In this document: one piece after another, positions 38,703 through 47,898 of the stretch | How positions within the stretch are numbered: the stretch's first letter is position 1 | Layout of the letters: each line of letters begins with the position of its first letter | Source of the DNA: an uncultured Bacillota bacterium | Lineage (GTDB): Bacteria > Bacillota_I > Bacilli_A > RF39 > UBA660 | Reading direction: 5' to 3' | DNA length: 54,058 nt | NCBI GenBank assembly: GCA_947168485.1 | Contig: CAMVLZ010000007.1 | Coordinates: 1-54,058, forward strand | The notes under the pieces: model-generated | What the model was told of the DNA's origin: nothing | The model's database searches: none | Seen by the model: the letters and a program-made list of their open reading frames with translations, nothing else | Program-made: the position numbers and the translations under genes

Positions 38703-39486
38703 CTTTCATTATCTTTAATATTTTTTTATAATTATCTGTTTTTTTAACAGTATAATTCTTTGCTTTTTCCCCTATTCTTATCATTCTTGCATCCACAACA
38801 AGAGCTGACGATGTGTCAGGCCCAAAAAATCTTGTACATGTTATTAAAGAGATAAGATTATCTTTTCCATCTACTTTTACATTATATTTATATAAACTAT
38901 CTTTCTTTACTTTGTTTGCATATTTTACTATCTCATTATCATTATATGTCTTTTCAATGAGAGTTTCAACATTTTTATATGAATCATACATTCTAACAGC
39001 ATATATTTTATATAAATAATTCTTACCATCTATTGTATATTGAATATATTTATTCTTTTTGGCAAAATCATAATATACAAATGACATTAATGGCTCAAAT
39101 CTAGTAAATCTTTTATCATTCATCCTCGGATGTGTTGATAAATTTAATATATTGTGACCCATTATATTAACTTTATTAAATAATTCTTCTTCTCTAATTA
39201 GGTTATATGCAAAACTATCTTTTTTATCAGATTCTTTCCTAGGATCATATCCATGTTCATAACCAATGATTGGATAATCTATTTTTGTTCCTTGAACTCT
39301 AATCCAACCTATTGTTCTAAAATGACCTGCATCTTTTTTCTTTTCTTCTTTTACATTTGTAGTTCTATCTTCAATTTTATATATTGTTCTATTAGTAATT
39401 ATTATAATAATTCCAATTACTAATAATACTAAAAATAAGAATATTATGTATTTTTTCTTTTGTTTTTTTCTCTTATTTTTTTTCAT
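38680..39486 (-). CDS. Class B-like sortase
   Basis: IGWIRVQGTKIDYPIIGYEHGYD, NIMGHNI (His), ISLITCTRFFGPDTSSALVVDARMI (catalytic Cys, Arg). Confidence 0.88.
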   Translation of the reverse strand: MKKNKRKKQKKKYIIFLFLVLLVIGIIIIITNRTIYKIEDRTTNVKEEKKKDAGHFRTIGWIRVQGTKIDYPIIGYEHGYDPRKESDKKDSFAYNLIREEELFNKVNIMGHNILNLSTHPRMNDKRFTRFEPLMSFVYYDFAKKNKYIQYTIDGKNYLYKIYAVRMYDSYKNVETLIEKTYNDNEIVKYANKVKKDSLYKYNVKVDGKDNLISLITCTRFFGPDTSSALVVDARMIRIGEKAKNYTVKKTDNYKKILKIMKGDGENEV

Positions 39487-39500
39487 AAACTACTCCTTTA

Positions 39501-41279
39501 TTATTTTAATATATATGGATCATCATTTAGACCTGTACCACTTACAATTGATTTTGTTGACTTAATATAAGCTACTGGTCTTACTGCATAATCATATCTT
39601 GCATCATATCTTATGTTTGTTACTGTACCATATGATACAACCAAGTGTTTGTCTTTATCTTGAGAAGAATTCAATACATAATATTCGTCATATGAATCAC
39701 ATGTATATAAATCATAGATATTAGGTATTGATATTTTCATTTTATATTTTTTTGTTTTACTTTCTTTACCATATAATATATCGCTTTTATAGATTGGAAC
39801 TTCAACTTCATGAGTTACTAAATCAGATATATCAAAATATTCATTAGCTCTATTATTAACTAAGTATGCATATGAATTAATTTTTTTAGGATTAAATTCA
39901 AATATATCATTATAATCATCTTTAAAGAATAATTTTCCTTCATCAGTTACTATTACATCATTATAGATAACTTTAGTTGTATCATCATCTTCATGTTTAA
40001 TTATTCTCCATGTTCCACTATTTAAATTTATATATTCTCCTGGAAGTCTATCTTTTATTTGTTCTCCTGCTTTAGCAGGTTTAACATCTTTTTCTATGAT
40101 GTATGGTTCATCTGATGTACCACTTCCATTTGAAACTATCAAGTCACCTTTAAGAGTAATTACCGGTCTTATTCCCATATTACTATTACTAATCATAGGA
40201 GCAATTTGTGACCTAGAATTAGGTATATATGAAGCTATAACATATGGATAATTTTCTTTTTGCATGTTTGATGTCCAAACTAATTGTTTACCTATTAAAT
40301 AATTTTCTTCTCCTGTTTTTATCTTATTGATATCAGAAATTGAAGGTACATATAATTTCTTTTCATTTGTATATCTAGAACATTCTGTTGTATCTAGATT
40401 CTTTGCTGATAATTCATCATTACAATATTTTGCTTTTACTATTAATTTTTTTGATTTAGATGATAATGTTTTATAGTAGTTTTCTAATTGTTTGTCTAAA
40501 GCTGCGTAATTAGCAACTCCTATTACATCATTTGAAACTATTTTTACATTATCTCCTTCTATACTAATTATTCTATATAATTGATTAGAAAATTTAATAT
40601 AGTTCTCTTCTGAATCTCCAGGATAGAATCCTTTATCTGTTTCTCTCTTTGTAATAGATTTTATAGTATCAATTACCATTACTTTTCTTTTTACTATTGT
40701 TTCATTCATTAATGAGTCAAATGCTTGATATTTTAATTCATATTCTCCTGTTTTACTTGTATCTACTTCTCCAGTTATATGAACATCTTTTATTTGCATC
40801 TTCCCATCATTATTATCTATTACACTCTTTATACCAGGATCTTCAAATTTTTCAGCTTTGATTGTTGTGATTTCTTCTTCTCCATTTAATTTGATAACAG
40901 GTCCATCATGATCAACTTTTGATTCTAAGTAATCACAATCTAAATATACATAATATTTATAATCTGTATCTTCTAATTTTACTTTTACCCAACTTTCTTT
41001 TAAATTACATAATTTATTTGTTAATGGTACTTCAAAGTCTTCTTTAATAAACTTGTTTACTACTAACTCTCTTAACGAAACAGTACCAACGCGTTTTCCC
41101 GTTGGTAGTTTAGTAGTATTTATTTCAAAGTACTTTTTGCCTGCTTCTTCCATTGTTTTTTCATATGATTTAAAAGTTAAATATGGTTTTAAAAATAGAA
41201 AATAAATTATTGCGATAATAACAATTGCAGCAACTATATAGGTTACTTTGGTCATTACTTTGTCATATTTTCTTTCCAT
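39501..41279 (-). CDS. Surface protein with DUF5011-like Ig domain and two copies of the WRI...RPV...GTxxDPYxIx module
   Basis: TM; DGPVIKLNGEEEITTIKAEKFEDPGIKSV..GEYELKYQAFDSLMNE (Ig-like); two RPV(I/A)..LK/IKS..GT.xDPYI(I/L)(E/K) endings. Confidence 0.78.
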   Translation of the reverse strand: MERKYDKVMTKVTYIVAAIVIIAIIYFLFLKPYLTFKSYEKTMEEAGKKYFEINTTKLPTGKRVGTVSLRELVVNKFIKEDFEVPLTNKLCNLKESWVKVKLEDTDYKYYVYLDCDYLESKVDHDGPVIKLNGEEEITTIKAEKFEDPGIKSVIDNNDGKMQIKDVHITGEVDTSKTGEYELKYQAFDSLMNETIVKRKVMVIDTIKSITKRETDKGFYPGDSEENYIKFSNQLYRIISIEGDNVKIVSNDVIGVANYAALDKQLENYYKTLSSKSKKLIVKAKYCNDELSAKNLDTTECSRYTNEKKLYVPSISDINKIKTGEENYLIGKQLVWTSNMQKENYPYVIASYIPNSRSQIAPMISNSNMGIRPVITLKGDLIVSNGSGTSDEPYIIEKDVKPAKAGEQIKDRLPGEYINLNSGTWRIIKHEDDDTTKVIYNDVIVTDEGKLFFKDDYNDIFEFNPKKINSYAYLVNNRANEYFDISDLVTHEVEVPIYKSDILYGKESKTKKYKMKISIPNIYDLYTCDSYDEYYVLNSSQDKDKHLVVSYGTVTNIRYDARYDYAVRPVAYIKSTKSIVSGTGLNDDPYILK

Positions 41280-41290
41280 AATTATCCCTT

Positions 41291-42862
41291 CTATCCTTTC
41301 ACTTTATATGTATACTTATTATTTCTTATTGTATAAACTAACTCAATAGAAGGAGAATTAGTTATTTCTTCTGGAACTAATACGTATGCATATTGCCCTA
41401 GATAGCTATCATATGTTGTTGAATTTTCCATTGCTACACTATGTTTTTTATTCTTACTATCTATATAATTAATTTTACCATACTTACTAGAAAAGTCAAT
41501 TATATCTTTGCTTTCAAACTCTTCTGTCATATATGAAATTATAGCGACTTTATAGCCATCTGGAGCTTCTAATGTACGTCTATCATTAATACATATTCCT
41601 TCATCACAATCTTTTACTGTGAAGTCTGCAGAATCATCTAATTTAAAACTATCTGGAGCTAAATTTTCTATAGTTTGTTCTCCATCTCTTACATATGGAT
41701 ATTTTATTTCTTCTCCTAATTTTAAAGTACCATTATCTTTAATAGTAGATACATCTGTTACTTTTATTTTTATTTTTCTTAATTTATTATTTCCATATTT
41801 TTCTTGATAGAATAATACAAAGGAATCTTTATCTAACTTCTTATCTACTCTATATATTAAGATAATATCCATAGTTTCATCTTTACGTATTGTTGTTTTT
41901 TGAGTATATATTTTTCCAAAATCATCAAAATCTGGAGCATACTTATTAGAAATATCTGAATAATTATTTACTCCATTGTATAAGTGAAATCCATCTGTTT
42001 TAAACTCTGTATCATTTAAATTATTTCTTACACTTAATTGTACTATTACGAATGATAGGGATTTATCTATTACTTTTCCAGACTTATTCTTGTTTGTGTA
42101 ATATACATTTTTTATTTTGAATGTATATCCGTTAGCACTATATTCATCATTTTGTTTATATATTTTGTTTGTTATGAATGTTGTTTTATAGACATTGTAT
42201 CCTATTACTAATAATATAATTGCAGCAGTACCAATAACTAATCTTTTATGTTCTTCTACAAAGTATCCTAAGTTTCTTTTAAATCTTCTAAATGTTCTTT
42301 TGAATGATGCTTTATCAATATTAATATTTATTTCTAATTCCATTTGATCTTTTTCATCTAATTCTAAGTATTCAGCATCATTTTGGAAATTAAATTTCTT
42401 TAAATCTAATCCTAAAACTCTTATTAAATAAACAAGTAATGATGGTAATTGGAATATTGATAATAAATTTAATAAATCTTTATATAAAGATACTTGAGTT
42501 CTCTCAAATACTCCATTATATCCATTAAAATATACTAGGATTAAACTATACATTATTATTAAACCTATATAAGTAATTGTAGGAAATAAGTATAGTTTCC
42601 ATGGTTTATCTTTATACTTTAGTAATAATACTACTATTGTATTTAAGATAGATACTACAAATAATAATATAAATAAATATATTGGTATATATTTAGTTAT
42701 AGGATTATTCATACTATCATATACACCATAATTAGTAAAATCATTTACAAATGTTGTGATTGTTGAGTTTTTAAACAAAATAAAACTACATATTACTAAT
42801 AAGATAACATGTATGATTTTAAAGTGTTTAATTAAAAAAGCATATGGTCTTTTAATTATCAT
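41291..42862 (-). CDS. Polytopic membrane protein with extracellular DUF4352-like domain
   Basis: About four N-terminal TMs, charged linker, TM VIGTAAIILLVIGYNVY, then YSANGYTFKIKNVYYTNKN...LSFVIVQLSVRNNLNDTEF. Confidence 0.6.
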   Translation of the reverse strand: MIIKRPYAFLIKHFKIIHVILLVICSFILFKNSTITTFVNDFTNYGVYDSMNNPITKYIPIYLFILLFVVSILNTIVVLLLKYKDKPWKLYLFPTITYIGLIIMYSLILVYFNGYNGVFERTQVSLYKDLLNLLSIFQLPSLLVYLIRVLGLDLKKFNFQNDAEYLELDEKDQMELEININIDKASFKRTFRRFKRNLGYFVEEHKRLVIGTAAIILLVIGYNVYKTTFITNKIYKQNDEYSANGYTFKIKNVYYTNKNKSGKVIDKSLSFVIVQLSVRNNLNDTEFKTDGFHLYNGVNNYSDISNKYAPDFDDFGKIYTQKTTIRKDETMDIILIYRVDKKLDKDSFVLFYQEKYGNNKLRKIKIKVTDVSTIKDNGTLKLGEEIKYPYVRDGEQTIENLAPDSFKLDDSADFTVKDCDEGICINDRRTLEAPDGYKVAIISYMTEEFESKDIIDFSSKYGKINYIDSKNKKHSVAMENSTTYDSYLGQYAYVLVPEEITNSPSIELVYTIRNNKYTYKVKG

Positions 42863-42925
42863 ATTTAATTCCCCTATCTTAATTAATTATACATTATTTT
42901 TGATATAAAAAAAAGGAATAAAAAA

Positions 42926-42950
42926 AATAGTTAACAATTTGTTAACTATT
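42926..42950 (-). terminator. Terminator separating greA/sORF from the T4SS/Tad locus
   Basis: aatagttaac-aattt-gttaactatt stem followed on minus by TTTTTTTATTCC. Confidence 0.8.
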
Positions 42951-43108
42951 TATTTGTATAAAAATGTAACTTGACTGTAAATATCATTATTACTATAAGC
43001 AGATTGTATTAGATTAGTTAAACCTATAGTTATTATAGTTCCTAAAACTAATAGTAAGATTGCTATCACAATAATTGATTTTATATCAGTTGTTTCTAAT
43101 TTTACCAT
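42950..43108 (-). CDS. Small single-TM protein (52 aa; not in ORF track)
   Basis: ATG at 43106-43108: MVKLETTDIKSIIVIAILLLVLGTIITIGLTNLIQSAYSNNDIYSQVTFLYK*; stop abuts the terminator. Confidence 0.55.
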   Translation of the reverse strand: MVKLETTDIKSIIVIAILLLVLGTIITIGLTNLIQSAYSNNDIYSQVTFLYK

Positions 43109-43109
43109 A

Positions 43110-43580
43110 TTAACTTATCGCTGTTATTTCGATGTCATAACTTCCATTTGGTGATTCAACTGTAACAGTATCTCCTAATTTATGATTTAGTAAGGCTGTA
43201 GCAATAGGACTTTCATTTGATATTTTTCCTTCAAATGGGTCTGCTTCTTGTGAACCTACTATTTTATATTCATCTTCGTCTTCATCATCAACATATTTTA
43301 CTTTAACAGTATTTCCAATTGATACTTTATCTGTATCAATATCTTTGATAATAGAAACGTTTTCTAACATTTTTTCTACTTCTTTAATTCTTGATTCTAT
43401 TTGAGCTTGTTCATTACGTGCAGCATCATATTCAGAGTTTTCTGATAAGTCTCCGAATGATCTTGCTTCTTTAATAGCTTCTATGTTTGCTGGACGTTTT
43501 ACATTAATTAAATTATCTAATTCATTTTGTAATTCTTTTAATCCCTCTTCTGTTAAATAAACAGTGTTTTTATTTGGCAT
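43110..43580 (-). CDS. greA: Transcription elongation factor GreA
   Basis: MPNKNTVYLTEEGLKELQNELDNLINVKRPANIEAIKEARSFGDLSENSEYDAARNEQ; start corrected from the over-extended track ORF (43736). Confidence 0.95.
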   Translation of the reverse strand: MPNKNTVYLTEEGLKELQNELDNLINVKRPANIEAIKEARSFGDLSENSEYDAARNEQAQIESRIKEVEKMLENVSIIKDIDTDKVSIGNTVKVKYVDDEDEDEYKIVGSQEADPFEGKISNESPIATALLNHKLGDTVTVESPNGSYDIEITAIS

Positions 43581-43722
43581 TATAATCACCTCTTTTTTGT
43601 ATTTTTTAGACTTAACATGCATAAATATATCACAAGAATATTTAATAATCAAGTCATTTTTTATGAATTTTTTTCGGTTATAATATCCCCTCAAATAACA
43701 TTGCTTAATTATATCATAAAAA

Positions 43723-44868
43723 CTACTTTTTAGCAAGTTTTCTACTTATTTTAGATACTTCTTTATCAAACATAGCATCTGTCATTCCTGCGATAAAATC
43801 TATTACTTTTCTCTTATTAGGAGTGTTTTTTATATAATTAGGATTTTGATCTTGTAGGAATGTTTTATTAATAATAGAATTTTTATTATTTTCTTCTATA
43901 TCTTTTAAATATTTATTAAATAATAATTTCATACCATTTTCATAATAAGCATATTCTTCTAAAGACATTGCTTTCATATAAATATTTTTAGTATTAAATG
44001 TTTTTAAATCTAGTAATGCTTTATATACTTTATCACTTAATTTTATATATGGTTTATTCATACTTTCTTGAATTATATCTATTACTATCTTATTAATTAT
44101 TTCTTTATTACTTGTACCTAGTACATCTGTAACACTTTTAGGAAGATCTTCTTTCTTAATTTTATTCAATCTAATAGCATCTTCTACATCTCTTCCAACA
44201 TAGGCAATTATATCAGATATTCTTACTACACATCCTTCTAATGTCATAGCAGAATATTTCTTTGATGAAGATAAGTTTTTATATGATGAATTATATATAT
44301 CTAAAAATTCTTCTTTTGTTTTATCCATTGGTTTGTAGATAGGTTTTAATATTTCTCCATTATGGCAGAATATTCCATCTAATACTTGTAGAGATAAATT
44401 TAGTCCTTCTCCTTTGTTTTCAACAAACATTAAGTTTCTTACACTTTGAACATTATGAGCAAAGTATTCTCCTAGTTCTCTTCTAGATATTTTATTTAAC
44501 ATAGCTTCTCCAGCATGACCTAGTGGAGTATGTCCTATATCATGACCTAGTGCGATTGCTTCTATTAAGTCTTCATTTAAATTTAAACTTCTTCCAATAG
44601 TACGAGCAATTTTACTTACAAATTGAACATGTATCATACGATGAGATATATGATCATTATCTGGGAATGTAAACACTTGTGTTTTATTTTGATATCTCAA
44701 AAAACTAAGAGCATATATAATTCTATCTATATCATGATAATAATTTGGTCTTATATCAATTCGCTCTTCTTCTTTATATCTGATAGCTGAAGATGACAAT
44801 GTTGCATATTTAGATAAGTTTCTTTCTTTTTTTAAAAAATTAAGTTTAGCTTCTTCTAATATTTCCAT
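43723..44868 (-). CDS. HD-domain dGTPase-like triphosphohydrolase
   Basis: DHISHRMIHVQFVSKIARTIGRSLNLNEDLIEAIALGHDIGHTPLGHAGE. Confidence 0.9.
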   Translation of the reverse strand: MEILEEAKLNFLKKERNLSKYATLSSSAIRYKEEERIDIRPNYYHDIDRIIYALSFLRYQNKTQVFTFPDNDHISHRMIHVQFVSKIARTIGRSLNLNEDLIEAIALGHDIGHTPLGHAGEAMLNKISRRELGEYFAHNVQSVRNLMFVENKGEGLNLSLQVLDGIFCHNGEILKPIYKPMDKTKEEFLDIYNSSYKNLSSSKKYSAMTLEGCVVRISDIIAYVGRDVEDAIRLNKIKKEDLPKSVTDVLGTSNKEIINKIVIDIIQESMNKPYIKLSDKVYKALLDLKTFNTKNIYMKAMSLEEYAYYENGMKLLFNKYLKDIEENNKNSIINKTFLQDQNPNYIKNTPNKRKVIDFIAGMTDAMFDKEVSKISRKLAKK

Positions 44869-44877
44869 AATAATCTC

Positions 44878-46065
44878 CTAACTTGCTTTTATAAGTCTTA
44901 TCATTGAATATTCAGGTAATTCTTTTTCAAATGGTAATTTTAATACTTCTTCTGGATGACGAGCAATATCAATTATATTATTATCTTCATCATATATTTT
45001 ATCTATAGTATATTCATATGTTTCTCCTGATGGTGTAAATATTTCTACTAAGTCACCTTTTTTAAAGTAATTTCTTTCTACTAAGATTATTGAATTTAGT
45101 TCTTTATCATAACCTGTTACTAAGGCTAAATAATCTTGATTAGATAATTCTTGTCTGCCTGTATAGTATTGATCAGTTTCATCTGCTTCTTTTAAGAAAT
45201 AATGTGATGAAGTTTCTCTATTAGCAACTCTATTTAATCTTTCTTCATATACTTTCATTTTTTCATCTGTCAAAGTATTATCATATATTTCATCTATTAT
45301 CTTTCTATAGGTACCTATTACAGTAGCAAGATAATAAAGTGATCTCATACGACCTTCTACTTTTAGAGATGTTACTCCAATATCAATTAAATCTTTAATA
45401 TACTTAGACATATTCATATCTTTAGTAGCAAGAGTAAAATCTTGTTCATTACCATTAGAGAAAGTAAATCTACATACTTGAGAACATCCTCCTCTATTAG
45501 CATCTCTATTAGTTACATAATTAGATAATGCACATCTACCACTAAAACAAGTACACATTGCGCCATGGATAAATGTTTCTATATCTACATTAGTTTTATC
45601 AATTATTTCTTTAATCTCTTTTTTACTTAGTTCTCTAGCTAGAACTACTCTATCTACTTTTTGTGAAGCAAAGAAGTTAATTGATTCATAATTAGTAGTA
45701 GAGTTTTGTGTTGATAAATGTACTTCTACATTAGGATAATTATTCTTTATATGAGAAATAATAAATGGATCACTTACAATAAATGCATCTATTCCACAAT
45801 CAACAACATCTTTTATATACTCTTCTACTCCAGACATATCTTCATTATGGAATACAATATTTAATGTTAAATGTACTCTTTTACCTAATTTATGAGCAAA
45901 TTCACATCCTTCTTTAATTTCATCTAATGAAAAGTTAGTTGCGTTTGCTCTTAAAGAGTATTTTTGTCCTCCTATATATACAGCATCTGCTCCATATAAA
46001 AGAGTTACTTTTAATCTTTCTAAATCTCCTGCTGGAGATAGTAATTCAATACGTCTATTTTTCAT
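44878..46065 (-). CDS. Peptidase U32 family tRNA hydroxylation protein (YrrO/TrhP2-like)
   Basis: IELLSPAGDLERLKVTLLYGADAVYIGG, IETFIHGAMCTCFSGRCALSNYVTNRDANRGGCSQVCRF, LKVEGRMRS. Confidence 0.92.
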   Translation of the reverse strand: MKNRRIELLSPAGDLERLKVTLLYGADAVYIGGQKYSLRANATNFSLDEIKEGCEFAHKLGKRVHLTLNIVFHNEDMSGVEEYIKDVVDCGIDAFIVSDPFIISHIKNNYPNVEVHLSTQNSTTNYESINFFASQKVDRVVLARELSKKEIKEIIDKTNVDIETFIHGAMCTCFSGRCALSNYVTNRDANRGGCSQVCRFTFSNGNEQDFTLATKDMNMSKYIKDLIDIGVTSLKVEGRMRSLYYLATVIGTYRKIIDEIYDNTLTDEKMKVYEERLNRVANRETSSHYFLKEADETDQYYTGRQELSNQDYLALVTGYDKELNSIILVERNYFKKGDLVEIFTPSGETYEYTIDKIYDEDNNIIDIARHPEEVLKLPFEKELPEYSMIRLIKAS

Positions 46066-46930
46066 TTTTCTTCACCCTATATATAGTTTCTTTATAAAAG
46101 AAATTTGTATTATCTCCTAATACTTTATATTTATCAACATAATTATTATCTATACATTTATCATCAATATACTTTTTAGTATCATTTACTAATTCATTAA
46201 ACTTAGGTATTTTGTATTCTCTCATTATTATGTATGGAGTATTAATATCATATAAATCTTTGATTATAGATGTACCATTAACTATATTAGCATCATAAAA
46301 ACTAGTTCCATTATTATCTTCTGTAACTATATATTTATTATTAGATACTTTTTCTATTACTTCTATATTATCTTTAGGATCTTTATTTATACTTTTATAA
46401 TAATTAGTTAATAATTTTCTTTTAGAGAAAGCAATACTTGGTACTGATACTATTTCTACCATAGAAGTTATTGTTGATTTCTCTATTATAGTTTTTATTT
46501 CATTTAGAGTTATTTCTTTACTTAATAAAGCATATTTTACTCCTAATTCATTATAATAATTACATGTTTTATAATTATTAACCATATGTGTTTGATCCCA
46601 TACTAAGTCTAATTTTAAATTAAGTTCTTTTTTTAATTGAAGTAGTGCTAAATCATAAAAGAATATTCCATTTATATTTAGTTTATCTAATTCTAATAAA
46701 GATTCTTTTAATACTTCTATATCTTTATTAAATATATTTTTATTAATTTTAATAAATATTTCTAAATTAGGATATTTTTCTCTAATAGATTTTATTTCTT
46801 CTAAAGAATAATATTTTATACTTTGAATAGATAAATCTTTTAGAGATAAGATTAATCCATCTACATTTAGATCTTTAAAGTTATCATCTATTTTTTCTAT
46901 TAATAATTTCATACTTCCTCCATCGTTCAT
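46055..46930 (-). CDS. U32-like protein (YrrN/TrhP1-like)
   Basis: Position immediately upstream of the YrrO-like gene; TIM-barrel-like IDGLILSLKDLSIQSIKYYSLEEIKSIREKYPNLEIFIKINKNIF. Confidence 0.7.
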   Translation of the reverse strand: MNDGGSMKLLIEKIDDNFKDLNVDGLILSLKDLSIQSIKYYSLEEIKSIREKYPNLEIFIKINKNIFNKDIEVLKESLLELDKLNINGIFFYDLALLQLKKELNLKLDLVWDQTHMVNNYKTCNYYNELGVKYALLSKEITLNEIKTIIEKSTITSMVEIVSVPSIAFSKRKLLTNYYKSINKDPKDNIEVIEKVSNNKYIVTEDNNGTSFYDANIVNGTSIIKDLYDINTPYIIMREYKIPKFNELVNDTKKYIDDKCIDNNYVDKYKVLGDNTNFFYKETIYRVKKNEK

Positions 46931-46951
46931 ATTATATGATAAATAATAAAA

Positions 46952-46974
46952 AAAATAAAGTTAGACTTTATTTT
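46952..46974 (-). terminator. Terminator after the VirB2-like/NlpC-P60 gene
   Basis: aaaataaag-ttaga-ctttatttt hairpin. Confidence 0.7.
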
Positions 46975-47890
46975 AATTAATACCTTTAACTCTATAGAAT
47001 GCGATAATATCAGCTCCTCTATAGTTATAAGTTGATGTGTACTTTATTCCATCTCTTGCATTAGATGCATGAATAATTTGATTTCCATTACCTGTTAACA
47101 TTGCGACATGTCCACTATATAATACTAGATCTCCTGCTTGTAGATTACTTTTTGATACTTTCTTTAGAGAACTACTTGAATTATATAGTGATGCTGAAGC
47201 AACACGAGGAATATTATATCCAAAGTGAGCATAAACTCCTTTTACAAATCCACTACAATCAGTTGGAGTATAATTAGGAGAACCATTCCATTGTCCACCA
47301 TATTTATATCTTTTTCCAATAAACTGTTTAGCATATTCAACTACTTTTTTACCATCTGATGTAGAAGTAACAGTACTTGAATCATCTCCTGATGATGAAG
47401 ATCCTTGTTTTGAATAAGTTCCTTCTCCACCATTAGCATTTTCAGTATTACCTTTGTATTTTGATGGATCTATTATAAATGGAGATGTTTTTTCATTTGA
47501 GTTTTTAGAATCTTTATAAGATCCATATGATTTATCTATAGTATTAGCAGTATTTTTAGCTTCTTTTAGACATGCTAGAGTTTCATATTTATCTAGATTA
47601 GCACTATCAGATACTATTGATATTACTAAGTTTACAAAGACTGGTATAAAGAATACTATTGATGCTGCTATAAACTTATTTTTTAATGATTTTACATGTT
47701 TCTTTTCAGCAGGATCGCTCATCATTTTAAATAATTGGGCTGCTGCCATTACCATTAGTAATATAGGTACTATTATTTGTATCATTGAAAAAACAGAATC
47801 ATACATAGATACTATTTTAACAATACCATAGTCTTTACAACAAGTACCTAAACTAGAATTGCAACCATCTAATATATTAATATAGTTCAT
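46973..47890 (-). CDS. VirB2-like two-TM domain fused to NlpC/P60 endopeptidase
   Basis: IQIIVPILLMVMAAAQLFKMMSDPAEKKHVKSLKNKFIAASIVFFIPVFVNLVISIV then KRYKYGGQWNGSPNYTPTDCSGFVKGVYAHFGYNIPR...GDLVLYSGHVAMLTGNGNQIIHAS. Confidence 0.88.
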   Translation of the reverse strand: MNYINILDGCNSSLGTCCKDYGIVKIVSMYDSVFSMIQIIVPILLMVMAAAQLFKMMSDPAEKKHVKSLKNKFIAASIVFFIPVFVNLVISIVSDSANLDKYETLACLKEAKNTANTIDKSYGSYKDSKNSNEKTSPFIIDPSKYKGNTENANGGEGTYSKQGSSSSGDDSSTVTSTSDGKKVVEYAKQFIGKRYKYGGQWNGSPNYTPTDCSGFVKGVYAHFGYNIPRVASASLYNSSSSLKKVSKSNLQAGDLVLYSGHVAMLTGNGNQIIHASNARDGIKYTSTYNYRGADIIAFYRVKGIN

Positions 47891-47898
47891 ATTATCAC

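Noticed and set aside
16689-42862. Locus as an integrative conjugative element
   Set aside because: No relaxase, integrase, oriT-like or flanking repeat was recognised, and housekeeping genes abut both sides; cannot be fully excluded without genome context.
43581-43736. N-terminal extension of the greA ORF in the track
   Set aside because: GreA homology begins at MPNKNTVYL (43580) with an SD just upstream; the extension overlaps the HD-domain gene and has no GreA similarity.
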